Notes: generated by a model not told the origin, from the letters alone. 46,607 bases of DNA from an uncultured Eubacterium sp. (GCA_910584645.1 CAJUAU010000022.1:1-46607), one strand, 5' to 3'. Positions 7,310-16,425 are shown, numbered from the stretch's first letter. Numbers and translations are program-made.

Positions 7310-8464
7310 ATGAATAAAATATTACTGCGTATTGCCGACTTGCGTAAAAAAGCAAAAGTAACACAACAGGAACTGGCAGACAGCATAGGTGTATCATATC
7401 AAACGATCAGCAAGTGGGAAACCGGAGTCAATATGCCGGATATAACCATTCTTCCATTACTGGCAGATTATTTTAAAGTATCGACAGATCAGTTATTAGG
7501 CATAAAACCACTTGACGGTGAGACGTATATTCCTGAAAAAACAGCAACAAAAGAGTTTTGGAACCAAAAGCTGGAATACCTTTTAAGGACGCGAAAAAGT
7601 TATTGGAACAATGACTATACGCGCTTTCTTATTTCACAGGTCTGGAAGATTGATAAACCGATTTCTGTATTGGACTGCGGCTGCGGATATGGATTTTTAG
7701 GACTGTTGCTACTTCCTTACCTGCCTGAGGGAAGCTCATATACCGGAATTGACTTTGCAGAAGATTTGATCAAAAAGGGAAAAGCTCTTTTTGAAAGTGA
7801 AAAATTGGAGGCAGATTTTCTCTGTGAAAATGTTTTTAACTATTCAGTCGAAAACCAGTATGATTTCGTAGTATGTCAGGCTGTTCTCAGGCATTTGGAC
7901 AATCCGTCAGCCTTTATACAAAAGATGATTCAGTTTGCAAAACCGAATGGATATGTTGTATGCATAGACGCAAACAGAGAATTTGAGTGCTGCGGGCTTT
8001 ATATTGACGGCATGGATTATCAGGAGTTATGCAGGCATGACGGGTTGGAGAAAAAGTGGCAGACTGAACTTACAATGCAGGGGCGTGATTATGCGGTTGC
8101 TATCAGAACTGCGCATATGATGCAAAAGCTGGGGCTTGTCGATGTTGACGTAAGAATGAACGATAAGGTAGAGTTTATTACTACACAATATGCAGATTAT
8201 GAGGAAACAAAAAATGATTTTGTCGCATATAACGATTGGACCTCCAGTATTGGTGACGAGCAAAAGGAAAGGCTGATTCTCCATTTATTAACCCATGGTT
8301 TATCCCACAAAGAAGCCGAAGATTATTGCAGCCGAAATATTAAAATTGCGAATTACTTTGCAGAGAACCCGAGTGCCGGATACACGTTTGTGAAAGGAAA
8401 TATGATTTCTTATGGAAAGAAGATTGGAAAAAAGACCGAAAAAAAAGCGAATACTTCTGCTTGA
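7310..8464 (+). CDS. XRE HTH-SAM methyltransferase fusion
   Basis: 384 residues. Positions 5-62 form an XRE helix-turn-helix (VTQQELADSIGVSYQTISKWETG). From about residue 85 comes a class I methyltransferase with motif I VLDCGCGYGFLG (120-131), acidic motif II YTGIDFAEDL and YDFVVCQAVLRHLDNP as motif IV/post-I. GGAGG lies 8 nt before the ATG. The fusion suggests a regulator that also methylates a small molecule or senses SAM; the substrate is unknown. The HAD-like gene overlaps its 3' end by 53 bp, so the two are probably co-expressed. A TATAAT at 7249-7254 is the likely -10, with no clear -35. Confidence 0.85.
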   Translation: MNKILLRIADLRKKAKVTQQELADSIGVSYQTISKWETGVNMPDITILPLLADYFKVSTDQLLGIKPLDGETYIPEKTATKEFWNQKLEYLLRTRKSYWNNDYTRFLISQVWKIDKPISVLDCGCGYGFLGLLLLPYLPEGSSYTGIDFAEDLIKKGKALFESEKLEADFLCENVFNYSVENQYDFVVCQAVLRHLDNPSAFIQKMIQFAKPNGYVVCIDANREFECCGLYIDGMDYQELCRHDGLEKKWQTELTMQGRDYAVAIRTAHMMQKLGLVDVDVRMNDKVEFITTQYADYEETKNDFVAYNDWTSSIGDEQKERLILHLLTHGLSHKEAEDYCSRNIKIANYFAENPSAGYTFVKGNMISYGKKIGKKTEKKANTSA

Positions 8465-9062
8465 TATGTATGGTGTAATCATAAAGGAAAGCAAAGGATA
8501 TTTTATTCCATACACATTTGAGCATTTTGACAGGAAAGAACATGACAGACTTACAAGGGCATTCCGTGAGGAATATTTATTTACAAAAGCAGGAAACGGA
8601 GAACTAAGTTCTGATGAATTTCTCTCCCTGTTAGGATATCTGGATCCAACGGAAACAATGCGGGATTATCTGACGAATTTTTTAACATTTGATCAGGAGT
8701 TCTTATGGTTTGCCGAACGCAATTACCAGCAGTATGATTTTGTCCTGTTTTCGAATGATGTGAAAGAATGGAGTAAATATTTATTTGAATTATATGGACT
8801 TCAAAAATACTTTAAAGAAAGCATTATCAGCGGGGAAATCTGCATGCGCAAGCCTGAAAACCGAATTTTTACCTATACATTTAAACATCTTCAATGTATT
8901 CCGCAGAAGTGTATCTTTGTTGATAACAGCGTGCAAAATTTAACTGCGGCACAAGAGGCAGGAATCAATACGATTTTGTTCAACAGGGATAATGAGGTTT
9001 ATTCCGGTGATATTGCAAATAATTTTCACGAACTTGACAGCTTGCTGCAAAATACGCTGTAA
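8412..9062 (+). CDS. HAD superfamily hydrolase-like protein
   Basis: 216 residues with the HAD order of motifs. Motif I is ILLLDMYGVI (Asp18 nucleophile, but the acid/base second Asp is Tyr20). Motif II is FVLFSNDV, motif III the Lys of MRKPENRIF, and motif IV IFVDNSVQNL (DN instead of DD). The Asp-to-Tyr change in motif I argues against ordinary phosphatase activity, though it could be a substrate-specific subfamily. It starts inside the 3' end of the XRE-methyltransferase gene. The downstream Nudix gene belongs to the same cassette, which occurs again in decayed form at 41390-41827. Confidence 0.75.
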   Translation: MERRLEKRPKKKRILLLDMYGVIIKESKGYFIPYTFEHFDRKEHDRLTRAFREEYLFTKAGNGELSSDEFLSLLGYLDPTETMRDYLTNFLTFDQEFLWFAERNYQQYDFVLFSNDVKEWSKYLFELYGLQKYFKESIISGEICMRKPENRIFTYTFKHLQCIPQKCIFVDNSVQNLTAAQEAGINTILFNRDNEVYSGDIANNFHELDSLLQNTL

Positions 9063-9073
9063 CTCAAAATATT

Positions 9074-9208
9074 TATTCATTATTCAAAAATTATCTTCTG
9101 TGTGAGGATATAGAATATGTTATTTTTCCATATGGTTTTCACGGAGAACGAAAACAAATATTTGAACAAGTAGTTAGCAGGCTGAGAAAGCAGCAGAAAA
9201 AACAATAG
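9074..9208 (+). pseudogene. C-terminal remnant of an unrecognised protein
   Basis: The gap between the HAD-like and Nudix genes contains a 44-codon open stretch without a start codon, reading EDIEYVIFPYGFHGERKQIF and then a helical basic tail to a TAG at 9206. It looks like the 3' end of a lost gene. I do not recognise the family. Confidence 0.3.
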
Positions 9209-9248
9209 AAATACTAAATATCAAATTGACAGGAAATGAGGGATAAAT

Positions 9249-9704
9249 ATGAATGATAATTATTGTTTTTCGGTAGGTTGTATTGTAAGAAGAAAAAAAC
9301 AAGTTCTGCTTGTAAGACATACATACGGCGGAGCAAAGGGAAAACTGCTGATTCCCGGTGGATTTTGCCATGAAAATGAATTGCCGGAGGAAGCTGCTGT
9401 ACGGGAGGTTTTTGAAGAAACGAGTATTACAGCAGAAGTTAAACGCATGTTGGGTATTCGTTGTGACAGAAAAACCTGGTATCTGTTATTTGAAATGGAC
9501 TATATAGACGGCAATCCCACAAGTGATATGAGCGAAAACAGTGAAGTCTTATTTTGCGAAATATCAGATGCCTTAACACGAAACGATTGTACGGAAATGA
9601 CAAAAGTTTCGCTAAGAAAAATATTTAATGACTCTGCGGATTATTTATATTCAAATCTTGAATATAAAGCTCATAAAGGATCCGATTATACGCTTTATAT
9701 TTAA
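9249..9704 (+). CDS. Nudix hydrolase
   Basis: 151 residues. The Nudix box is GFCHENELPEEAAVREVFEE followed by TSI, matching Gx5Ex7REUxEExGU except that the Gly near the end is Ser. Nudix enzymes cleave nucleoside diphosphates linked to another moiety, often oxidised nucleotides, ADP-ribose or sugar nucleotides; the substrate here is unknown. GAGGGA lies about 7 nt before the ATG. It follows the HAD-like gene, and the C-terminus (DYLYSNLEYKAHKGSDYTLYI) is recognisable again in the decayed copy at 41.7 kb. Confidence 0.85.
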   Translation: MNDNYCFSVGCIVRRKKQVLLVRHTYGGAKGKLLIPGGFCHENELPEEAAVREVFEETSITAEVKRMLGIRCDRKTWYLLFEMDYIDGNPTSDMSENSEVLFCEISDALTRNDCTEMTKVSLRKIFNDSADYLYSNLEYKAHKGSDYTLYI

Positions 9705-9734
9705 AATACTGTGTTTATTTCCGCATACTTTTAA

Positions 9735-10568
9735 AGAGTATTCCCAAAGCAACTGATTACGTTCAATCCAATGCAGTACATCAAGTTGAAACGAAAGGCG
9801 GAGGAAGTGGATCTGTTTTCGGAGGAAGATATGGGACAGTCAGGCACACAGCCTATTTCCCATGATGACTATGAGAAACTTATCGCTTATCTTGAAAAGA
9901 AAAATCCCCCTGCGGTTCTGCCGATACAGATAGCTTATTATGCTGGTCTTAGGATTGGCGAAGTATGCGGTCTGACTTGGCAGGACGTCAACCTTGAGGA
10001 ACAGTATCTTACAGTAAAGCGCAGTGTCCGTTATGACGGTGTAAAGCACAAAACGATTATCGGACCGACAAAACGCAAAAAAGTACGGACTGTTGATTTT
10101 GGGGATACTCTTACCACTATTCTGAAAAAGGCAAGGAAAGAACAGCTTAAAAATCAGATGCAGTACGGGGAACTGTACCACCGCAACTACTACAAGGAAG
10201 TGCAGGATAAAAACAGGGTTTACTATGAGTATTACAGCTTGGAAAACACGCAGGATATTCCAGCGGATTACAACGAAATCTCATTTGTATGTTTAAGACC
10301 AGACGGCTGTCTTGAAACGCCGAGTACATTGAGTATCGTCTGCCAAACACTGGCAAAGAAACTGGACGGGTTTGAGGGCTTTCACTTCCACCAGCTTCGG
10401 CATACTTATACAAGCAATCTGCTGTCAAACGGTGCAGCACCGAAGGACGTGCTGGAACTCTTGGGACACTCTGACGTAAGTACCACCATGAATGTGTATG
10501 CCCATGCCACAAGAGAAACAAAGCGGACTTCCGCTAGGCTCTTGGATAAAGTGGCGGGCAACGATTAG
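9735..10568 (+). pseudogene. 5'-truncated Tn916-type tyrosine integrase
   Basis: Catalytic domain of a Tn916/Tn1549-like integrase. Arg of YYAGLRIGEVCGL, HxxR in HFHQLRHTY, His of LLGHSDVSTT and the nucleophile Tyr in MNVYAH are all present. The N-terminal arm-binding and core-binding domains are missing. Homology begins in frame at QLITFNPMQYIK, before the only ATG (9771), which has no ribosome site, and a stop codon sits at 9732. An insertion or deletion junction therefore lies near 9735-9750. Without the N-terminal domains it should not recombine. Downstream sequence keeps element-end features. Confidence 0.85.
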
Positions 10569-10690
10569 GTACATTCAGAAAAACTTTCCCTTGTAAATTC
10601 CCCATAAGGGCAAAAACAAGGGAAAATACATAGCAATTCACTGTATGAGGCTTGAAAAGCCTTGAAAAATAAGGAAAGTCCAAGAAATTC
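10569..10690 (+). repeat. Region C: integrase-proximal element end
   Basis: Directly after the integrase stop lies CTTTCCCTTGT, then CCCCATAAGGG and ACAAGGGAAAA, followed by two copies of CTTGAAAA. The inverted TTTCCCTTGT/ACAAGGGAAA boxes resemble those of repeats A and B. This fits the recombinase-binding end of a Tn916-family element left behind with the truncated integrase. Confidence 0.5.
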
Positions 10691-10706
10691 ATCTGCAAAT
10701 CCCGAT

Positions 10707-11315
10707 TTATACTAAATATGACATATCACTAATGCGTTTGATAAACCTCTTTCCATCGTCGCTCTCAAACATATAGGATACACCGCCTGGCAGCCCAAAC
10801 ATTTCACCATTGTTAATTGATTCCACTCCTAGATTTAAAAACATAGTGTTAAATACACTCAGTAAATCACCATGTGAAACAATAATAATGTTTTCTTCAT
10901 CATTCGACATTATTTCATCAAAAAATGGTTGTAACCTGTTCCATTCATCCCTGCGGCTCTCTGCATCAGAAAACAATCTGTCATCAATAGTCCTTTCCTG
11001 CTGCTCCTGATTTTCGCGAAGCCACTGAACCGATCTTCCACAACATTTGCCAAGATTTCTTTCCCGCAGTTCTTTCCTTAACTCCGGGCTGATCCCTAGA
11101 TGTCTGCCGACATTCTCAGCTGTTTGCCTAGCACGTAACAAATCTGAGGAATACATTACAAAATTTTTCTCCTGCAATTCATTCTTAAGTTTTTTTCCTA
11201 TTTTGTCAGCTTGTTTTACACCCAATTCAGATAATTCCCAATCTGTCCAGGAACCAACCATTCCATTCGTATGATGTACTGATTGTGTGTGTTGAATTGT
11301 AATAATTGTTTTCAT
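10707..11315 (-). CDS. Histidine phosphatase family protein, altered RHG motif
   Basis: 202 residues from MKTIITIQHTQ. AGGAG 7 nt upstream selects this ATG over an in-frame one at 11330. Phosphoglycerate mutase-like fold: WTDWELSELGVKQA, YSSDLLRARQTAE and the second catalytic His in IIVSHGDLLSVFN. The signature RHGxT is IQHTQS here, so the phosphate-binding Arg is Gln while the nucleophile His is kept. Activity may be weak or changed. Extended -10 promoter (TGGTATAAT) at 11363-11368. Stands beside the integrase remnant. Confidence 0.75.
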   Translation of the reverse strand: MKTIITIQHTQSVHHTNGMVGSWTDWELSELGVKQADKIGKKLKNELQEKNFVMYSSDLLRARQTAENVGRHLGISPELRKELRERNLGKCCGRSVQWLRENQEQQERTIDDRLFSDAESRRDEWNRLQPFFDEIMSNDEENIIIVSHGDLLSVFNTMFLNLGVESINNGEMFGLPGGVSYMFESDDGKRFIKRISDMSYLV

Positions 11316-11593
11316 ACCACCACTCCTCAATATATTTTTTCTGATCCTTCATCTTCTCTCTGATTATACCATCTTCCCCTCTTATTATCTACAAAGTTTT
11401 TCAAAAAACGTGCCATTTCACAATTATTTCATTAAAAACAGCGTATAAAAGAAGACAAATAGGGAATCGTATTGAAACCATAAAATTTTTAATATAAATA
11501 ATAAAAAAATAAATGTCATATTTCAATACAATATGCTAAACTCAGTTTAGAACATTTGAGGTTCAAAAAGTGTGCGCGAAATGGAGGATAAAC
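11316..11593. promoter_or_regulatory. Divergent regulatory region, galK side palindrome
   Basis: AT-rich region between the phosphatase and galK. On the left is the minus-strand TATAAT (11363-11368). Near galK is a perfect 7-1-7 palindrome (CTAAACT-C-AGTTTAG, 11536-11550), the half-site type used by LacI/GalR repressors (TGxTAAAC...GTTTAxxACA), about 45 bp before the galK start. TACAAT at 11527-11532 is a possible -10. No galR-like gene is in the window. The galK ribosome site is TGGAGG. Confidence 0.5.
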
Positions 11594-12877
11594 ATGAATC
11601 GTGACGAGGTGGTAAAAGAACTTACACTGGGCAGCTTCGATGATGCCCTTATCCCATTATACGGGGACCATGAGGAAACACTGGCTGTACAGAGGGGACG
11701 TTATATCAAGGCCATCAGAAGTTTTGAGACAATATATCCGGAAAGTGAGGATATATCTATCTTCTCTGCTCCGGGAAGAAGCGAGATATGTGGAAATCAT
11801 ACGGACCATCAGCATGGCTGCGTACTGGCGGCGGCTATCGATCTAGATGCCATCGCCATCGTATCCTTTCATAATGACCATGTGATCCGTCTCCAGTCGG
11901 TGGGATATGAACAGGAATTTATAGAACTGGACCATCTGGGTATACAACCGGAAGAAAAAGGGACTTCCACGGCACTGGTACGGGGGATGGTTTCCCAGTT
12001 TCACGATATGGGGATAGAAGTGGGCGGTTTTAACGCATTTATCACTTCGGATGTCCTGTCCGGCAGCGGTTTATCTTCCTCTGCCGCCTTTGAGGTGCTG
12101 ATCGGAAATATCATTGACCGGCATTATAACAAGGGCAGGGCTGGAGCTGTAAAGATCGCCAAAATGGGGCAGTTCGCAGAAAATAAATATTTTGGAAAAG
12201 AGAGCGGACTCATGGATCAGATGGTGTCTTCTGTGGGAGGATTTGTATTTATCGATTTTGAGGATACCACCGATCCTAAAATCGAAAAACACGAGTGTGA
12301 CTTCGGCCGGGGTGGATTGAAGCTGATCATCACAGACACCAAGGGAAGCCATGCAGACCTGACAGATGACTATGTATCGGTGCCATCGGAAATGAAGCTG
12401 ATCGCCGCACAGTTTGGAAAAGCAGTTCTGCGGGAGGTAGAAGAAGAACAGTTTTACCAGTCACTGCCTCACCTGCGGACCGTCTGCTCCGACCGGGCGA
12501 TCTTAAGGGCAGCACATTTTTATGCCGACAATGCAAGGGTGGAAAAAGAAGTGGAAGCGCTGGACAAAAAAGATTTTGAGACATTTCTAAATCTGGTGCG
12601 GGAATCTGGAAGATCTTCTGCTGAATTACTGCAGAATCTCTATTCCACAAAAAAACCAGTGGAACAGGGGATCCCCCTGGCTTTGATGGTGAGCAGGAGA
12701 CTGTTGGGAGATGACGGTGCATTCCGTGTGCATGGCGGCGGGTTTGCCGGAACAATACAGGCCTTTGTCCCGGTAGAACGGATCGAGGAATACAGGACAG
12801 CCATGGAAGCCTTGTTTGGGGATGACTGCTGCTATATATTAAACATCCGCCCTGAGGGTGGATATCAGGTTATTTGA
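11594..12877 (+). CDS. galK: Galactokinase
   Basis: 427-residue GHMP-family galactokinase, which phosphorylates galactose to galactose 1-phosphate with ATP as the first Leloir step. Signature FSAPGRSEICGNHTDHQHG (galactokinase motif), ATP-binding SGSGLSSSAAFEVLIG and the C-terminal VHGGGFAGTIQAFV motif are intact. The catalytic Asp is in ESGLMDQMVSS. TGGAGG sits 7 nt before this ATG; an in-frame ATG-less extension upstream to 11570 lacks a ribosome site. First gene of galK-galE-galT, 33 bp before galE. Confidence 0.95.
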   Translation: MNRDEVVKELTLGSFDDALIPLYGDHEETLAVQRGRYIKAIRSFETIYPESEDISIFSAPGRSEICGNHTDHQHGCVLAAAIDLDAIAIVSFHNDHVIRLQSVGYEQEFIELDHLGIQPEEKGTSTALVRGMVSQFHDMGIEVGGFNAFITSDVLSGSGLSSSAAFEVLIGNIIDRHYNKGRAGAVKIAKMGQFAENKYFGKESGLMDQMVSSVGGFVFIDFEDTTDPKIEKHECDFGRGGLKLIITDTKGSHADLTDDYVSVPSEMKLIAAQFGKAVLREVEEEQFYQSLPHLRTVCSDRAILRAAHFYADNARVEKEVEALDKKDFETFLNLVRESGRSSAELLQNLYSTKKPVEQGIPLALMVSRRLLGDDGAFRVHGGGFAGTIQAFVPVERIEEYRTAMEALFGDDCCYILNIRPEGGYQVI

Positions 12878-12910
12878 CCATACTATCTTATAAAACAGGA
12901 GGAATTTATC

Positions 12911-13906
12911 ATGAGTCGCATTTTAGTGTTAGGAGGAGCTGGTTATATCGGTTCCCATACCGTTTATGAGTTGATCGATGCCGGAGAAAAGGTTGTTGTC
13001 GTGGACAATCTCCTGACCGGCTTTAAAGAAGCTGTCCATCCAGAGGCAGTATTTTATAAAGGGGATATTCGTGACCGTTCTTTTATGGATTCCATATTTG
13101 AAAAAGAGGATATCGACGGCGTCATTCATTTTGCCGCCTGTAGCCAGGTCGGTGAGAGCATGAAAGATCCCCTTAAATATTACAATAACAACCTGTGCGG
13201 TACAGAAGTTCTTTTGGAAAGCATGGTGGCCCATGGGATCGACAAGATCGTGTTTTCCTCCACGGCAGCTACCTATGGAGAACCGGAGAGTATCCCCATC
13301 CTGGAGTCTGACCGGACCCTTCCCACCAACTGCTATGGTGAAACTAAGCTTTCTATGGAAAAGATGTTCAAGTGGACTTCCCTGGCACATAACCTGCGAT
13401 ATGTGTCCCTGCGCTATTTCAATGCCTGCGGCGCCCATCCCAATGGAGTGATCGGAGAAGCCCATGATCCAGAGACCCATCTCATTCCTCTGATCCTGCA
13501 GGTACCCAATGATCAGAGAGACTATATTTCCATATTTGGAAATGACTACGACACAAAAGACGGAACCTGCATCCGGGACTATATTCACGTAAACGATCTG
13601 GCACAGGCTCATATTCTCGCCATGAAATACCTGAGTAATGGCGGGGAGAGCGATATCTTCAATCTGGGAAACGGCGTCGGCTTTACCGTGAAAGAAGTGG
13701 TGGAGACCGCGCGAAAGGTTACCGGACACCCCATCCCCGCGAAAGAAGAAGCACGTCGGGCGGGAGATCCTTCCACCCTGATCGCCTCCAGTGGCCGGGC
13801 AAAGGAAATACTTGGATGGGATCCAAAATATGACGATCTGGACACGATCATCGACACGGCATGGCAGTGGCACCGGACACACCCCCATGGATATCTGTCA
13901 AAATAA
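12911..13906 (+). CDS. galE: UDP-glucose 4-epimerase
   Basis: 331-residue extended SDR enzyme that interconverts UDP-galactose and UDP-glucose with bound NAD. N-terminal Rossmann motif GGAGYIGSH, FSSTAATYG with the catalytic Ser/Thr, the YxxxK pair in NCYGETKLSMEK, and the RYFNACGAHPNGVIGE substrate-binding block. Length is normal. AGGAGG lies 8 nt before the ATG. It sits between galK and galT in a classic Leloir operon, so epimerisation recycles the UDP-sugar used by GalT. Confidence 0.95.
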   Translation: MSRILVLGGAGYIGSHTVYELIDAGEKVVVVDNLLTGFKEAVHPEAVFYKGDIRDRSFMDSIFEKEDIDGVIHFAACSQVGESMKDPLKYYNNNLCGTEVLLESMVAHGIDKIVFSSTAATYGEPESIPILESDRTLPTNCYGETKLSMEKMFKWTSLAHNLRYVSLRYFNACGAHPNGVIGEAHDPETHLIPLILQVPNDQRDYISIFGNDYDTKDGTCIRDYIHVNDLAQAHILAMKYLSNGGESDIFNLGNGVGFTVKEVVETARKVTGHPIPAKEEARRAGDPSTLIASSGRAKEILGWDPKYDDLDTIIDTAWQWHRTHPHGYLSK

Positions 13907-13933
13907 AGAAATTCACAGAAGGGAGGAACCAAA

Positions 13934-15421
13934 ATGATCAATAGGTTAATAACTGAACTGGTATCCTATGGCATCACAGCAGGATTAGTTGCCGCAGAGG
14001 ATCAGATATATGTCACTAACCAGCTGCTGGAACTGTTCGGTGTGATCGACTATAAACCGGTTGAAATCCCCGAAAAACGTGAACTGGTGGAAATACTGGA
14101 AGATCTTTTGGACTATGCCTGGGCACAGGGAATCCTAAAAGAAAATACCGTGACCATAAGGGATCTGTTTGACACGAAGATCATGGGTAAACTTACCCCT
14201 GCACCCTCTGTGGTCCGCAGACAGTTTGCTGACCTTTATAGTGTTGATCCAAAACTTGCGACGGATTTTTATTATAAATTCAGTCAGGCTGCCAACTATA
14301 TACGCAAGGACCGGATCGCAAAGGATGAAAAATGGGTGACCGAGACAGAATATGGCCGCATCGACATTACGATCAATCTTTCCAAACCAGAAAAGGATCC
14401 CAGGGAGATCGCAAAGGCTGGACAGGCGAAAAAATCCGGCTATCCCAGCTGCCTGCTCTGTGTGGAAAATGAGGGATACGCCGGCCATTATTCCCATCCT
14501 GCCAGGCAGAACCACCGCCTCATTCCCATCCAGCTGGATGGGGAAGACTATTTCCTGCAGTATTCCCCTTATGTGTATTACAATGAGCACTGCATCATAC
14601 TTAACAAGAATCATATCCCTATGAAGATCAACCGCAGTACCTTCCAAAAAATCCTGGAGTTTGTCAAGCTGTTCCCACACTATACCGCAGGTTCCAATGC
14701 GGACCTGCCCATCGTGGGCGGCTCGATCCTGAGCCATGACCACTTCCAGGGAGGCGGCTATACCTTTGCCATGGCGAGAGCTCCCTATGACAAAACTTTT
14801 TCCCTCAAAGGATATGAAGATCTCACAGCGGGCATCGTAAAATGGCCCATGTCTGTGATCCGTCTTCAGGGAACAGAGATGGACCGGCTGGCAGATGCTG
14901 CAGAACATATTCTGACATGCTGGCGGTCATACTCCGACGAAGGGGCCTTTATCTTTCATGAGACTGACGGCATCCCCCATAACACCATTACCCCCATCGC
15001 CCGCATGCGCGGTGAGCTGTTTGAACTGGATCTGGTGCTCCGCAATAATATCACCACCGACGAGAGCCCCTGGGGCGTCTATCACCCCTCGGCTGACCTC
15101 CATCATATCAAAAAGGAAAATATTGGGCTAATTGAGGTGATGGGACTGGCAGTGCTGCCAGCAAGATTGAAACAAGAGATGGAAGTGTTAGAAGATGCCA
15201 TTTTAAACGGAAGGGATCTCCGCGCCGATGAGCGGATCTGCAAACACGCCGACTGGGCAGAGAGATGGATGGGAGACCATGAACTGAACCGGGATAATAT
15301 TCACGGGATCATTCAGGATGAGATCAGCAGAGTCTTCGTCAAAGTATTGGAATGTTCTGGTGTATATAAACGGACGGAAGATGGCATGAAGGCATTTTCC
15401 CGTTTCATTTCTTCACTTTAG
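13934..15421 (+). CDS. galT: Galactose-1-phosphate uridylyltransferase, class II
   Basis: 495-residue class II GalT, the long form of Firmicutes (class I enzymes are about 350 residues). It transfers UMP from UDP-glucose to galactose 1-phosphate. The active-site region is NADLPIVGGSILSHDHFQGG, and the HDHFQGG nucleophile block replaces HPHxQ of class I. Another conserved block is FHETDGIPHNTITPIARMR. GGGAGG lies 7 nt before the ATG. It is last of the gal operon, and its final 17 bp overlap the end of the convergent sugar-binding protein gene. Confidence 0.93.
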   Translation: MINRLITELVSYGITAGLVAAEDQIYVTNQLLELFGVIDYKPVEIPEKRELVEILEDLLDYAWAQGILKENTVTIRDLFDTKIMGKLTPAPSVVRRQFADLYSVDPKLATDFYYKFSQAANYIRKDRIAKDEKWVTETEYGRIDITINLSKPEKDPREIAKAGQAKKSGYPSCLLCVENEGYAGHYSHPARQNHRLIPIQLDGEDYFLQYSPYVYYNEHCIILNKNHIPMKINRSTFQKILEFVKLFPHYTAGSNADLPIVGGSILSHDHFQGGGYTFAMARAPYDKTFSLKGYEDLTAGIVKWPMSVIRLQGTEMDRLADAAEHILTCWRSYSDEGAFIFHETDGIPHNTITPIARMRGELFELDLVLRNNITTDESPWGVYHPSADLHHIKKENIGLIEVMGLAVLPARLKQEMEVLEDAILNGRDLRADERICKHADWAERWMGDHELNRDNIHGIIQDEISRVFVKVLECSGVYKRTEDGMKAFSRFISSL

Positions 15422-16412
15422 TATAGGGGAGGAAGATATACTTTTTATTTTGAAAGGGGATATCTTCCATCCCCTTTCCTGTGCCAATGGCTTTCGCCAG
15501 TTTTGCCATAGCTGCTGCCTGCCCTTCCTTATCATGGTATACAGTGCCGGACAGTTTTCCTTCCCTCACTGCTTCCAGTCCCACATCTGTACCATCGATG
15601 CCAAAAAATACGGGCAGTGCATTTTCGGCATAATTTAGCTTCTGATAAGCATCCAGGGCGCCAAGGGCCATATCGTCATTATTTGCCAGAACTAACTCGA
15701 TATTGCCCTGGTGCTGGCTGATCAGCTGCATTGTACGGTTCTGCGCCTGGGCGCGGTTCCAGTTGGCGATGCCGCTGCCCAGTTTTTCAAGCTCTATGTC
15801 TTTATTTTTTAATGTATTCACGGCATTTTCCGTCCGGATGATGGTATCCTGATGACCGGGTTCTCCCTCCAATACCACGAACTGAATCTTACCATCTTTA
15901 TTCCGGTCTATCTTTCGATTGTTCCGAATCGCTTCTGCCGCCAGCTCCCCCTGCAGCACACCGGATTGTTCTGAATCAGCCCCCACATAGTAAAGTCCAT
16001 CCCACCGAAGCATATCTTCTTCTACCGGTTCTCTGTTAAAGAAAATAATTGGCGTGTTATTTTTTCTAGCCAGTTCTATAATGTCTGACGGATCGGTCCG
16101 GTCCACCAGATTGACACAGAGCACCTGACACCCCCCATAAATCATCTCCTCCACCAGATCATCCTGGATCTGCTGCGAGCCGGATGCCCCCCGTACTGTC
16201 ATCGTGATATCCAGATCTTTTCCCCCCAGGCCTTCCATCTTCTCCCGGATACAGGCGATCAGCTCATTCATAAAAGTGTCGCTCTGATCATAATAGGTCA
16301 CTCCCACATGCAGCTTTTCCCTTGTCTTCAGGCTATTTTTTTCACAGGCGCCAAGAAACAGCAGGCTCATGCAAAAAATGATCCCTGCCGCGTGCATCTT
16401 ATTCTTGAACAA
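15405..16412 (-). CDS. Sugar-binding lipoprotein (galactose-type SBP)
   Basis: 335-residue periplasmic-binding-protein-like lipoprotein. Signal LLFLGAC has the lipobox with Cys23, then a type I SBP fold (KLHVGVTYYDQSDTFMNEL, VLCVNLVDRTDPSDI, PIIFFNREP, YYVGADSEQSGVLQGEL). DKNKDGKI-like RNKDGKIQ and VLANNDDMALGALDAY match MglB-type galactose binders. The start is a TTG at 16412, favoured because GGGGAGG lies 8 nt upstream; the next ATG is too far. It is last in the leftward mgl/two-component operon and may feed the sensor kinase rather than the importer. Confidence 0.85.
   Translation of the reverse strand: MFKNKMHAAGIIFCMSLLFLGACEKNSLKTREKLHVGVTYYDQSDTFMNELIACIREKMEGLGGKDLDITMTVRGASGSQQIQDDLVEEMIYGGCQVLCVNLVDRTDPSDIIELARKNNTPIIFFNREPVEEDMLRWDGLYYVGADSEQSGVLQGELAAEAIRNNRKIDRNKDGKIQFVVLEGEPGHQDTIIRTENAVNTLKNKDIELEKLGSGIANWNRAQAQNRTMQLISQHQGNIELVLANNDDMALGALDAYQKLNYAENALPVFFGIDGTDVGLEAVREGKLSGTVYHDKEGQAAAMAKLAKAIGTGKGMEDIPFQNKKYIFLPYTKVKK
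15426..15474. terminator. Hairpin at the galT/SBP convergent junction
   Basis: AGGGG-GGAAGATAT at 15425-15439 pairs with ATATCTTCC-CCCCT at 15460-15475, a long interrupted stem around a 20 nt loop containing CTTTTTATTTT. It lies after the galT stop but within the 3' coding end of the opposite gene, so it may end gal transcripts while being coding on the other strand. No T-run follows directly. Confidence 0.45.
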
Positions 16413-16425
16413 ACTAAAACCTCCC

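Noticed and set aside
12929..13888. Long open frame antisense to galE
   Set aside because: It is the complement of a clear galE gene, with no ribosome site and no recognisable domain.
14135..14908. Long open frame antisense to galT
   Set aside because: Shadow of galT codon use; no start signal or motif.
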